A DNA stretch of 56,837 bases from an uncultured Bacilli bacterium. GTDB lineage: Bacteria; Bacillota_I; Bacilli_A; RF39; UBA660. Positions 39,916 through 48,119 of this stretch are shown in pieces; the first letter of the stretch is position 1; the number at the start of each line of letters is the position of its first letter. The DNA is taken from NCBI GenBank assembly GCA_910584305.1, contig CAJTZW010000008.1, forward strand, positions 1 through 56,837. The letters run 5' to 3'. The position numbers and the translations under genes were made by a program. The notes beneath the pieces were generated by a model that searched no databases, was not told the origin of the DNA, and saw only the letters and a program-made list of their open reading frames with translations.

Positions 39916-39943
39916 CTGTTTTAAACTATATATTATGTTAACT
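39916..39943. other. dif-type site, prophage attR
   Basis: Left arm CTGTTTTAAAC (phage-derived, poor XerC-side arm), centre TATATA, right arm TTATGTTAACT identical to attL. Identity continues 9 bases beyond (ATTTTAAAT). Distance to attL is 8180 bases, the predicted phage genome length. Confidence 0.85.
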
Positions 39944-39951
39944 ATTTTAAA

Positions 39952-40512
39952 TTAAATTAGATGTGTATAGAAATATTTTAAATCAATGTATATTTTATCA
40001 ATCTCTTCATGGGATAAAGTAATATCATTATTATGTATATCTAATAATAAGTTTTCTATTAGTTTTTCATTATTGATAACCCTAGTTATATATTGGTGGT
40101 TCTCATTAATGATTATTTTTTGTAATTTTGAATCATCTCCAAAAACTACATATGAATGGAAATATGATAAATCAAGATTCAAATTCTGAGATATAAAATT
40201 TATATGGTATTGATTTTGCATAATTGGGTTATCAAATGTTTTATGGCTTTGTTTTGATAAAACTTGTGTCCATTTCTTATCCTTTTCATTTCCAAAAATA
40301 TAACCACTAAAGTTTTTGCTTTCTATGACAAATATCCCAGTACAAGTGATTAATATGAGATCTACCTCAGTAGTTTTACCATCCTTTGTTAAAATGACAT
40401 TCTTAATTATTTTTTGATATATATCTATATTTTTATTGATATTATCTTCAATGATTCTCTCCCCTATTCTTCCCTTCACTATTTTCTCTTTATCTATTAC
40501 TGTATTTTGCAT
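39952..40512 (-). CDS. NERD-domain (nuclease-related) protein
   Basis: 186 residues. KGRIGERIIEDNI, then TEVDLILITCTGIFVIESKNFSGYIFGNEKDKKW matches the NERD core (E, D, ExK of a restriction-like fold). The role is uncertain; DNA processing is presumed. Its stop lies nine bases from dif attR. GGAAGTAGT precedes the ATG. Confidence 0.82.
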   Translation of the reverse strand: MQNTVIDKEKIVKGRIGERIIEDNINKNIDIYQKIIKNVILTKDGKTTEVDLILITCTGIFVIESKNFSGYIFGNEKDKKWTQVLSKQSHKTFDNPIMQNQYHINFISQNLNLDLSYFHSYVVFGDDSKLQKIIINENHQYITRVINNEKLIENLLLDIHNNDITLSHEEIDKIYIDLKYFYTHLI

Positions 40513-40573
40513 ATACTACTTCCTTTCTATCTTTTTATAATGAAAAAGATAGTATTATTTTCATACTACCCTA

Positions 40574-41359
40574 TTAATTTACTTTTCTAGATTCAATTTC
40601 TGCAATTTTCTCTAATACTTCTGCAGCATTTTCGTCATTAATTTCTGTATATCCTAGTTCCTTTAATGCCTGTATCTTCAAGGTGTTAAGCTCTAATGTT
40701 CTGCTGATTTTTTCTTCTCTTTTCTGATCAATTTGATTTACAAAACGTTTATGCGCTTCTGCAATTTTAGTTTTTGATACACCATTCCGATTATTGTATA
40801 ATGTTATGGCAGAAAACATAAAACTTTCGAATAAAAATTGTTCTTCTTCATCAAATTCATATTCTAATGGTGGCACAAACCCAGAAGCCTTTACTACATA
40901 TCCTAGTATGTATTTTAATTCTTTAGATGTTTCCATTGCTTGTAAGAAATGATATAAATATTTATAACTTTTTACAATTTCACCAGATTCATCGTCTTCT
41001 AAATTTTCTTTTAAAATATTGATAATATTGGTAAGAATTTCTTGTTTTTCTTTGCTTAGACCATCACATATTGAATTCATGTTGTGGGATTCTGTTGTTT
41101 TTACTGATGATTCAAATAAACTATTAATTCTAGATTCTACTTCGATAATATAATCTGTATCTACTTTTATAGAATCTAATTCTTCAGCGTTTTTAATCCC
41201 TAACAAGTTCATTAATAATACTTTTTTATCTTTTGGCCATTTATTTAAATCATCTAGTTCTAGATAGTTATAAATCATTTGTCTAGATACACCTAAGAAT
41301 TTTGCAAGTTTTACTTTTGATATACCAAGTTCATGTAATATTTCGTTTAATCTTTCCAT
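40574..41359 (-). CDS. Helix-turn-helix regulator, unknown target
   Basis: 261 residues. The N-terminus is an XRE/Cro-type HTH (LGISKVKLAKFLGVSRQMIYNYLELDD). The remainder is acidic and helical with no known ligand domain, ending in a charged coiled coil (EEKISRTLELNTLKIQALKELGY...). It lies on the chromosome side of attR, so it is not part of the prophage. TAGGAGGG precedes the ATG. Confidence 0.68.
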   Translation of the reverse strand: MERLNEILHELGISKVKLAKFLGVSRQMIYNYLELDDLNKWPKDKKVLLMNLLGIKNAEELDSIKVDTDYIIEVESRINSLFESSVKTTESHNMNSICDGLSKEKQEILTNIINILKENLEDDESGEIVKSYKYLYHFLQAMETSKELKYILGYVVKASGFVPPLEYEFDEEEQFLFESFMFSAITLYNNRNGVSKTKIAEAHKRFVNQIDQKREEKISRTLELNTLKIQALKELGYTEINDENAAEVLEKIAEIESRKVN

Positions 41360-41433
41360 CTGTCTTAAACCCTCCTACTATCATTTTAGCTATTTATATG
41401 TCGAATGTCAAGTGTAAATAAAAAGTAAAATCA

Positions 41434-42540
41434 TTATAAATACCATAATTTTTCTTGATTTTTTCGAACTTCTTTGATAATGCCTCCACCTAGACATTCA
41501 TCCCCTGAGTAAAATACGCAGGCCTGCCCTGGGGTCACAGATTTTACCATTTGTGGATACTTGACTATAATCTCTGTTTCATTCAACCACTCTAGTTCTA
41601 CTGGATTGTCTTCTTGTCTATATCTAAATTTTGCTGTACATTTGATTAATGGGCTGTTTCCAAGCCAATTGATAGTATCTACAATACAAGAATCGCTATA
41701 TAAATATATTTCTTTTTCATCGTCAGATACATATAAAATATTATCCTTTAAATTTTTACCAACTACATATAGACGATATCTTGTCCCTCCAATATGAAGC
41801 CCTCGTCTTTGCCCTATTGTATAGTACATAAGCCCTATGTGTTCTCCCATAATATCATTTGTGTTGATGTTTACGATTTTTCCTGGCAAATTAGGCAGAT
41901 AATTGGTAAGAAATTTCGTAAAGTTTCGTTCTCCAATAAAACAAATCCCGGTGGAGTCTTTTTTGTCTGCTGTAATTAAATTGTATTCTTCTGCAATCTT
42001 TCGTACTTGTGGTTTTTCTAGATTTCCAATTGGGAAAAGTACATCTTTTAATTGTTCACGGTTTAGTTGCGATAGAAAATATGTTTGATCTTTATTTGTA
42101 TCGATTCCACGTAATAATTTACCGTTTTCTAATCTAGCATAGTGACCAGTTGCTATATAGTCAGCGCCTAGTTTTTTAGCTTCTTTTAGGAACATATCAA
42201 ATTTTATATATTTATTACACATGATATCTGGATTTGGTGTTCTTCCTTTTTTTAATTCGTCTAAAAAATATGTAAATACATAATCCCAATATTCTTTTAC
42301 AAAGTCGACTCTATGTAGTGGGATTCCAATGCTATTACAGATGGATAGTGCGTCATTATAATCTTGCTCTTGCGGACAGATACTTTCATTTAGTGTTGGA
42401 TTCCCTTCTATATCATTATTGATGCTTGCATCCCAGTTCCTCATAAATAAACCTATGACATCATATCCTTCTTTTTTTAAGAGTAAGGCAGCTACACTAC
42501 TATCTACGCCTCCGCTCATTCCAATTACTACTTTTTTCAT
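41434..42540 (-). CDS. mnmA: tRNA-specific 2-thiouridylase MnmA
   Basis: Thiolates U34 of Lys, Glu and Gln tRNAs. P-loop VVIGMSGGVDSSVAALLLKKEGYDVIGLFMRNWD at the N-terminus; NPDIMCNKYIKFD and GADYIATGHYAR; DSTGICFIGERNF holds the second active cysteine. PGQACVFYSGDECLGGG closes the C-terminal domain. 368 residues. ATG preceded by GGTGAT. Confidence 0.96.
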   Translation of the reverse strand: MKKVVIGMSGGVDSSVAALLLKKEGYDVIGLFMRNWDASINNDIEGNPTLNESICPQEQDYNDALSICNSIGIPLHRVDFVKEYWDYVFTYFLDELKKGRTPNPDIMCNKYIKFDMFLKEAKKLGADYIATGHYARLENGKLLRGIDTNKDQTYFLSQLNREQLKDVLFPIGNLEKPQVRKIAEEYNLITADKKDSTGICFIGERNFTKFLTNYLPNLPGKIVNINTNDIMGEHIGLMYYTIGQRRGLHIGGTRYRLYVVGKNLKDNILYVSDDEKEIYLYSDSCIVDTINWLGNSPLIKCTAKFRYRQEDNPVELEWLNETEIIVKYPQMVKSVTPGQACVFYSGDECLGGGIIKEVRKNQEKLWYL

Positions 42541-42595
42541 GTTATCACCATATTTATTATATCACGTATAATGTTGAACATAAAGATTTCAAAAA

Positions 42596-42622
42596 AAAAG
42601 ATTCTCTAAAAGACAATCTTTT
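42596..42622 (-). terminator. Terminator of spoIIM
   Basis: aaaagatt (42596-42603) pairs with aatctttt (42615-42622); on the minus strand a T9 run follows. Confidence 0.8.
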
Positions 42623-42654
42623 ATTCATTATTATATTCTTTCTATTTGTAAATA

Positions 42655-43284
42655 TTATTTTATAATAAATAGTATTTTTTGTAAGAAAAGTGGTGTTATA
42701 AATATTTCTATGATGGTTGTTAAACTAATTAAAAGTATTGCTCCCACTAAAATGACTGTATATCTTTTAAAAACATTTTGAAATGAAATAGCCTTTTTAC
42801 TCTTAATTGATAAGAATAATTTTTTTGAGAAATTCATCGAAAAAATAAGTAAAATTGTGTAGATGATAATATTTATGACATGATGTGGGAATATATAGAT
42901 AAACGCTAATAAACACCCTTTACTTTGATATTGCAATACAAATGCCGATATAGAGAATCCAAGCATGAATGTTTTGGCAAAGTATATAAACAGATTTATT
43001 GGAACCCCTATAATAGAGATTCCTAAAATCCATATAGATATAATGAAGATTAAATTCGATACAAAAGCATTTTTAAAACTATTGATATAGTTGAGTTTAT
43101 GGGTATCAATTTTATTTATGAATTCTACAATATAGTTTTTTACAAGGGTTTTGTCGCTAGATGATAATATTGTGGTAAATATAGATCCTGTAATGAGTCC
43201 TATTAAGGCAATTCCAAATAGAAATAGTAATATTTTTTTGTGATGTTTTGCTACTTGTTTTAGTTTGTCCACTTTTAGTTTCAT
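42655..43284 (-). CDS. spoIIM: Stage II sporulation protein M
   Basis: 209-residue protein with five hydrophobic helices. SpoIIM joins SpoIID and SpoIIP in septal peptidoglycan hydrolysis during engulfment. NLIFIISIWILGISIIGVPINLFIYFAKTFMLGFSISAF and YIFPHHVINIIIY are typical. A basic N-terminus (KLKVDKLKQVAKHHKK) precedes the first helix. AGGTGAAAT before the ATG. Confidence 0.87.
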   Translation of the reverse strand: MKLKVDKLKQVAKHHKKILLFLFGIALIGLITGSIFTTILSSSDKTLVKNYIVEFINKIDTHKLNYINSFKNAFVSNLIFIISIWILGISIIGVPINLFIYFAKTFMLGFSISAFVLQYQSKGCLLAFIYIFPHHVINIIIYTILLIFSMNFSKKLFLSIKSKKAISFQNVFKRYTVILVGAILLISLTTIIEIFITPLFLQKILFIIK

Positions 43285-43375
43285 ATTTCACCTCTGATAA
43301 ATCGTATGAAATGAATTGAAATATATTCCTATTTTTTTAAATTTATATTATAATTGTATATGTTGAGGTGATTTT

Positions 43376-43489
43376 ATGTCTAAAAATCAAAAGAAAAAGA
43401 AGAAATTTTCTTTCCAACAAGTTTTTGCTGTGGTAGCACTTATACTTATGATTGGACTTTTTATTTCTTCTTTAATGATGTATATGTAA
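43376..43489 (+). CDS. 37-residue basic/membrane protein (DUF4044-like)
   Basis: MSKNQKKKKKFSFQQ followed by one hydrophobic helix (VFAVVALILMIGLFISSLM). The layout, a Lys-rich head and a single helix, matches the small DUF4044 proteins of Firmicutes; function unknown. TATAAT at 43349-43354 and GAGGTGATTTT upstream support expression. Too short for usual gene callers. Confidence 0.62.
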   Translation: MSKNQKKKKKFSFQQVFAVVALILMIGLFISSLMMYM

Positions 43490-43510
43490 AAGACTTAATT
43501 GTCTTTTATT
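43488..43510. terminator. Bidirectional terminator between the small gene and gpr
   Basis: aaaagac (43488-43494) pairs with gtctttt (43501-43507), loop ttaatt; it contains both convergent stop codons. Confidence 0.75.
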
Positions 43511-44529
43511 TTTTTGTGTAAAGCTTGATTGATTCCTTGACCAAGAATTTGACTTAAGTTTTCTATAATGAAGTCGATTTCTTTGGTAGTGACCATTAGA
43601 TTATATCCAATGGGCGTTAATACCTCACTCAATAATTGTTTTATGTCTTCTTCGTTTAAAGAACCAACAATACCGAGTAGATTTTTTTTATCTTCTTCAT
43701 TAACTTTTATTTCCTTTTTCAAGTAATTAATTTGACTACTCACAGTTAAATTATGCATTGGACTTTTTTGATAGTTTTTGTGAAAAGCGTAATGTTTGTG
43801 CATATATTGTATTGTATCACTAACAATGGTTACAGCATCTACAACAGTTGGTATTCCAATTGCAATGACTGGAATTCCTAGTGTTTTTTGACTGATTTCT
43901 TTTCTAGCATTTCCTACTCCGCTTCCTGGATGAATTCCTGTATCACTAATTTGGATAGTTTTATTGACTCTTTCAATGGATTTACTTGCTAAAGCATCTA
44001 TGGCAATCACAAAATTTGGTTGAATTGTATTTATGATGGATTTTATTAAATCGCTCGTTTCTATTCCTGTTGTTCCTGTTACTCCTGGAATAATTGCACT
44101 GACATTTCGAAATCCTTCTTCTGGAACATCATATAAAAATAAGTGTCTTGTTACCAGTATGTTATCGATAGAAAGTGGGCCTAGCGCATCAGGTGTTGAT
44201 TTCTTATTCCCAAGGCCAATAATCAAGCAAGTGTCATTATCTTGTATATTTAATTCATTCAATAGTTCATTCAATGTGATTTCGAGAACTTCTGTTACTT
44301 GCTTTCTATTTTGATAATCTGTAACATCTTCAAATTCAATGGTTATATAATTTCCTTCTTGTTTTTGAATTTGATTAGCCATATGATTATCCAAATATGT
44401 TTTGGTAACTTTTATATTTTTATATTGTTTGACTTCACTTTCTATTTTTTCTTTACTTTCTTTTACTGCTTCAATTGCTAAATCTGTACGAATCTGATAT
44501 TGACTTAAGTCGATTGTATGTTTTTTCAT
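43495..44529 (-). CDS. gpr: Germination protease GPR
   Basis: Cleaves small acid-soluble spore proteins at germination. MKKHTIDLSQYQIRTDLAIEA marks the propeptide region and first strand. GLGNKKSTPDALGPLSIDNILVTRHLF, IPGVTGTTGIETSDLIKSII, AIDALASKSIERVNKTIQISDTGIHPGSGVGN and GIPTVVDAVTIVSD are strong family blocks. 344 residues against about 370 in Bacillus. It confirms a spore-forming host. It is divergent from rpsT. Confidence 0.95.
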   Translation of the reverse strand: MKKHTIDLSQYQIRTDLAIEAVKESKEKIESEVKQYKNIKVTKTYLDNHMANQIQKQEGNYITIEFEDVTDYQNRKQVTEVLEITLNELLNELNIQDNDTCLIIGLGNKKSTPDALGPLSIDNILVTRHLFLYDVPEEGFRNVSAIIPGVTGTTGIETSDLIKSIINTIQPNFVIAIDALASKSIERVNKTIQISDTGIHPGSGVGNARKEISQKTLGIPVIAIGIPTVVDAVTIVSDTIQYMHKHYAFHKNYQKSPMHNLTVSSQINYLKKEIKVNEEDKKNLLGIVGSLNEEDIKQLLSEVLTPIGYNLMVTTKEIDFIIENLSQILGQGINQALHKKIKDN

Positions 44530-44661
44530 AGAATCACCTATTGTTATTTTTGTCTGGAATTCCCTTTTTATGTATAAAATTTTATATTTTTATACTTTCT
44601 ATTTGCTTTTTTTATTTAAATTTGCTAAAATATAGTAGGTTAATGACTTGGAGGTGAGATT

Positions 44662-44925
44662 ATGCCAAATATGAAGAATGCGAAAAAAGCGGTATTAACA
44701 ATCGCTAAAAGAAAAGTAGAAAATAATGATTATAGAGCAAGTATGAAAACTGCTATTAAAAGTGTAGAGAAAGCTGTAATTGCAAAAGATAAGGAAAAAG
44801 CGAGTGAAGCTTTAGCAGTTGCAATTAAAAGAATTGATAAAGCTGCCTCTGCTGGTGTAGTTACAAGTAATTTTGTAGCACGTAATAAGTCAAGATTAAC
44901 TAAAAAAGTTAATGAAATGGAGTAA
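44662..44925 (+). CDS. rpsT: 30S ribosomal protein S20
   Basis: 87 residues, PNMKNAKKAVLTIAKRKVENNDYRASMKTAIKSVEKA...AASAGVVTSNFVARNKSRLTKKVNEM, a typical S20 helical bundle. GGAGGTGAGATT is a strong ribosome-binding site. Divergent from gpr, the same neighbourhood as in many Firmicutes. Confidence 0.97.
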   Translation: MPNMKNAKKAVLTIAKRKVENNDYRASMKTAIKSVEKAVIAKDKEKASEALAVAIKRIDKAASAGVVTSNFVARNKSRLTKKVNEME

Positions 44926-44968
44926 ATTTTACTTCTTTTTTTAATTCTTAAAGGTTGTTATAACCTTT
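44920..44968 (+). terminator. Tandem hairpins after rpsT
   Basis: A short stem agtaa/ttact overlapping the stop is followed by T7. A second, better stem aaaggtt/aaccttt (44950-44968) is followed by atttata. The next 180 bases contain no gene, only the promoter of the downstream gene. Confidence 0.6.
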
Positions 44969-45128
44969 ATTTATAGGCCCTTACGATATTTTTGGGGGGA
45001 TATTCACATATACTTTTATAATTCTTTATACCTCTATTTTCAATGGTAGTAAATATAGTTTAAAATATAACAACAATTAGATGTGGGTTCAAATATCTAA
45101 AATTTATTTTGGAGTTTGTTCTATTCTT

Positions 45129-45137
45129 TGTTATAAT
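45129..45137 (+). promoter_or_regulatory. Extended -10 promoter of the transglutaminase-like gene
   Basis: TGT-TATAAT (45129-45137) with a weak -35 TTGGAG at 45109-45114 (17-base spacer); only 16 bases from the ATG. Confidence 0.6.
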
Positions 45138-45152
45138 AAGTATGGTGATGCT

Positions 45153-46079
45153 ATGAAAAAATTTTTAACTTGGCTTGTTACTGTGGGAATTTTGTGTACT
45201 ATACTCTTTTATAGGGAGCAGATTTTTTCTTATTTGTTAGTAGAAATTATCTATCCTCATGAGTTTGTAGTATATGAACCAAATCAGTATTATCAGGAGA
45301 TTGATTATAAATTTGTACAAGAAACAGATGATTTTACTCCAAAAAATCGGCAAGAGCTATTTAATGTTTTTTATACAGTTTTGAATCGAGGATGGGATTC
45401 ATTTTCCTTCGTTTGTGATCTTTCCTATACAGATTGTGTTACAGATATTCAGAATATTTTAGATGAAGGAACAGAATTATCTAGTTTGAATAATTTTGTT
45501 CATCCATATAATAATTACAAAGAGATTGAAATTATGGTGAATAATTTTGGCCGTGTAGATGTTTTTATTGATAAATTATATTCTGATAGAGAGATACAAG
45601 AGATTGATGCTGCGATAGATAAAATTTATAATGAAATAATTTTAGAGTCAATGACTTTAGAAGAAAAAATAAAAACAGTACATGATTATATTATAAATAC
45701 AACTAAATATCTTCGTGAAAAAGAAGTAGATGAAAATGGTGATTTGCTATTTCCTTTAGGAACTAATAAGGCATATGGGCCTATCTTAAATCATGTTGCT
45801 AGTTGTGGGGGATATACAGATGCAATGGCTTTGTTCCTTTACAGAATGGGAGTTCAGAATTATAAAATCTCTAGTGTAGAACATATTTGGAATTTGGTGT
45901 ATATTGATGATAGTTGGAAACATTTAGATCTTACTTGGGATGATCCTATTACTACGACAGACGAAGATGTCTTGACTTATAATTTTTTCTTAATTAGCAC
46001 GAAAGAATTAATTTTGAAAGATGTTGCTGAACATGACTATAATGCTTCTATTTTTATGGAAACTGAAGAAAGCAATTAG
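45153..46079 (+). CDS. Membrane-anchored transglutaminase-like protein
   Basis: 308 residues. An N-terminal helix (residues 5-22) anchors a surface domain. The C-terminal half has the transglutaminase/papain-like triad: Cys in HVASCGGYTDAMALFLYRMG, His in SVEHIWNLVYIDDSWKHLDLTWDDP, and the Asp in that same block. Such proteins may be peptidases or cross-linkers acting at the wall. The ATG at 45153 follows GGTGAT and a promoter ends 16 bases away; an upstream in-frame ATG at 45081 lies before that promoter. Confidence 0.78.
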   Translation: MKKFLTWLVTVGILCTILFYREQIFSYLLVEIIYPHEFVVYEPNQYYQEIDYKFVQETDDFTPKNRQELFNVFYTVLNRGWDSFSFVCDLSYTDCVTDIQNILDEGTELSSLNNFVHPYNNYKEIEIMVNNFGRVDVFIDKLYSDREIQEIDAAIDKIYNEIILESMTLEEKIKTVHDYIINTTKYLREKEVDENGDLLFPLGTNKAYGPILNHVASCGGYTDAMALFLYRMGVQNYKISSVEHIWNLVYIDDSWKHLDLTWDDPITTTDEDVLTYNFFLISTKELILKDVAEHDYNASIFMETEESN

Positions 46080-46098
46080 AATTTCTAATTGCTTTTTA
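46071..46098. terminator. Bidirectional terminator overlapping the transglutaminase-like gene end
   Basis: Perfect 9-bp stem agcaattag (46071-46079) with ctaattgct (46085-46093) then T5; it also contains the end of ylbL on the other strand. Confidence 0.85.
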
Positions 46099-47092
46099 GA
46101 TATGTTAAAGCATCATCAAATGTCTTTATAGGGACAATCTCAATAGGATAGTTGTTTTTTTGTTGTAATTGTTTTGATACTATGTAATTCTCCCCCCCTG
46201 GGACTAAAAATATATCTGCTTTTTCCTTGCTGGCGGCTTGTAGTTTATACTCTACTCCATCGATTTGCCCTACATTTCCTTCTTTATCGATGGTTCCTGT
46301 TCCCACAATTTTTTTACCATGAGTGATATCTTCTTTTGTTAAGGCATTATAGATAGCTAGGGACATCATTAATCCACCTGAGGGCCCAGATTCAGAATTT
46401 TGAAAATGGAATTCAATATTTGGCGTAGTTTCTATATCGCTAGTTTCACTAACTACAATTCCTAAAATATATGCATTATCTAATTCAATTAATTCTGCAG
46501 TTCTATGTATTTGTTGTCCCTCATGTTGTACCAATATATCAATTTTTTCCTTGATGGAAACATTTTTTAGTGTTTCTTGGATATCTTGTTTGCTAGTAAT
46601 GGGTTCATTATTGATACTAATGATTTCATCTGCTATTTGGATATCAGTTTCTGCGCCTTCATAGACATATGTTACAAGAACCTTTTGATTGGATTCTTGT
46701 ATCTTAAGACCAGCTTTTTGGTAAGCTACTTTAATCGCATTTTGGTTTGCTTCTACAAGTAAAATATGGTTACGAAAGTAGTCTGCCTCACTAGTCGTAT
46801 TTTGTGTAATCTCTTCTTTTTTTACGAGTTTCCAGTCCTTCTTTATTTTGGATATGAGTATAGTTGGTAATGTTGCTTTATATTCAGAAACATATGCCAT
46901 ATTAAGGGTTCCTTCGCTTTCATATGCGTTTTCTATTTCTATTCTCTCCTGTATATCGATAATTCCTCCTGGAGCCTCAATATAGTAGGGAAATTCTATG
47001 GTGCAGATAAAAAATGTTATTAGCAAAAGTAGTAAAAATTTATAGTTTTCTTTAATGATTTTTTTTATTTCTTCATATAATTTAATAAGCAT
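46085..47092 (-). CDS. ylbL: YlbL-type PDZ/Lon-like membrane serine protease
   Basis: 335 residues. One N-terminal helix (about 18-38), PYYIEAPGGIIDI, a PDZ domain (AETDIQIADEIISINNEPI, about 150-210), and a C-terminal Lon-type S16 domain: catalytic Ser in NSESGPSGGLMMSLAIYN and Lys in IDGVEYKLQAA. Homologues (YlbL, SepM) process surface or signalling proteins. The ATG at 47092 follows AAAGGATGA; an ATG three codons earlier directly abuts that site. Head-to-head with ylbJ, as the ylb genes cluster in B. subtilis. Confidence 0.9.
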   Translation of the reverse strand: MLIKLYEEIKKIIKENYKFLLLLLITFFICTIEFPYYIEAPGGIIDIQERIEIENAYESEGTLNMAYVSEYKATLPTILISKIKKDWKLVKKEEITQNTTSEADYFRNHILLVEANQNAIKVAYQKAGLKIQESNQKVLVTYVYEGAETDIQIADEIISINNEPITSKQDIQETLKNVSIKEKIDILVQHEGQQIHRTAELIELDNAYILGIVVSETSDIETTPNIEFHFQNSESGPSGGLMMSLAIYNALTKEDITHGKKIVGTGTIDKEGNVGQIDGVEYKLQAASKEKADIFLVPGGENYIVSKQLQQKNNYPIEIVPIKTFDDALTYLKSN

Positions 47093-47138
47093 TAAGGTCA
47101 TCCTTTCTATTTTATTGTATCATAAGTGGAGGCATTTT

Positions 47139-48119
47139 ATGAAGAAAATATTGGAGAGTATTTGTATTGTTGGCATTTTACTTTTTTTTGGAATTGAAAT
47201 TCTAATAGGGTCCGCTACTGTTCTGGAATCTGTTTCATTTGCATTAAATGTATGGCAAACAAATATATTTCCTTCTCTATTTCCATTCTTTGTATTAAGT
47301 GAATTTCTGATACAATATGGCTTTGTAGAACTTGTTAGTGAGTTATTTCGAAACATGATGCAACGTTTATTTCGTATCAATGGATATGCTTCTTTTGTTT
47401 TTATTATGAGCATTATTTCTGGTTTCCCTAGTAGTGCCAAATATACTAGAGGGTTGTATTTAGAAGGCCACTTAAATAAGGATGAAGCCTCTAAACTATT
47501 AACATTTACACATTTTTCGAACCCACTTTTTATTTTAGGCACTGTGTCACTTTTATTCCTAAAAAATAAAGAGGTTGGTGTTTTGATTTTGCTTTGCCAT
47601 TACATTGTAAATATTGTTATTGGCCTTTTGTTCCGTAATTATGCACCAAGTCCCTATAAATATACGAAAACATCTATAAAAAAAGCAATTCTTATGATGC
47701 ATAAGAAGAGAATGGAAAATTCTTCTTCTCTTGGGAAAGTCATAAGTACTGCTGTTGTAAATAGTATTCAAACTCTACTTTTAATTTTAGGTACAGTCAC
47801 CTTGTTTTTGATTATCACTACTATTTTGGATAACAATTTATCTTTAAATGCATATTATCAGGCTATTTTAAATGGAATGATAGAAATGACACAGGGGTTA
47901 AAATATGTCAGTTTGTTAGAAATTCCTTTAAAACTTAAAAGCGTGTTAACAGTTATGATTTTGTCTTTTGGTGGATTTAGTGTGCATATTCAGATGTTTA
48001 GTATTTTAAGCGATACGGAAATTCGATATTTGCCTTTTCTTACTGCGCGCTTATTACATGCTGCTCTATCGGGATTAATTCTTTATTTTGCTTTTGATTT
48101 TTGGGTTACCTTTCTTTAA
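47139..48119 (+). CDS. ylbJ: Sporulation integral membrane protein YlbJ
   Basis: 326 residues and about eight helices of the nucleoside-recognition (Gate) type. WQTNIFPSLFPFFVLSEFLIQYGFVEL and SIISGFPSSAKYTRGLYLEGHLNKDEASKLLTFTHFSNPLFI are typical YlbJ. In Bacillus it is mother-cell expressed under sigma-E and needed for spore cortex/heat resistance. The ATG at 47139 follows TGGAGG. Its 3' end overlaps the convergent pilin gene by 14 bases. Confidence 0.9.
   Translation: MKKILESICIVGILLFFGIEILIGSATVLESVSFALNVWQTNIFPSLFPFFVLSEFLIQYGFVELVSELFRNMMQRLFRINGYASFVFIMSIISGFPSSAKYTRGLYLEGHLNKDEASKLLTFTHFSNPLFILGTVSLLFLKNKEVGVLILLCHYIVNIVIGLLFRNYAPSPYKYTKTSIKKAILMMHKKRMENSSSLGKVISTAVVNSIQTLLLILGTVTLFLIITTILDNNLSLNAYYQAILNGMIEMTQGLKYVSLLEIPLKLKSVLTVMILSFGGFSVHIQMFSILSDTEIRYLPFLTARLLHAALSGLILYFAFDFWVTFL

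Larger units (their letters stand above)
31764..39943. mobile_element. Inovirus-like (filamentous phage) prophage integrated at dif
   Basis: About 8.18 kb between two dif-type sites. Gene content and order on the minus strand: small DNA-binding-like protein, small membrane proteins, 57-residue coat protein, large secreted adsorption-type protein, pVI-like membrane protein, Zot ATPase, HUH Rep, four small proteins. An XRE repressor with operators runs the other way, and a toxin-antitoxin-like pair lies by attR. No integrase is encoded, consistent with use of host XerC/XerD as in CTXphi-type phages. No secretin gene is seen, as expected for a host with one membrane. All main genes are open, so it may be active. 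Confidence 0.88.

Noticed and set aside
31764..39943. Reading the region as a conjugative element or plasmid because of the Zot/FtsK-like ATPase
   Set aside because: No relaxase, coupling protein or type IV secretion genes; the coat, pIII-like and HUH two-tyrosine Rep fit a filamentous phage.
46192..46198. Run of seven C in ylbL as a possible phase-variation tract
   Set aside because: It encodes conserved Gly-Gly of the VPGGEN segment and is short; slippage is possible but not supported.
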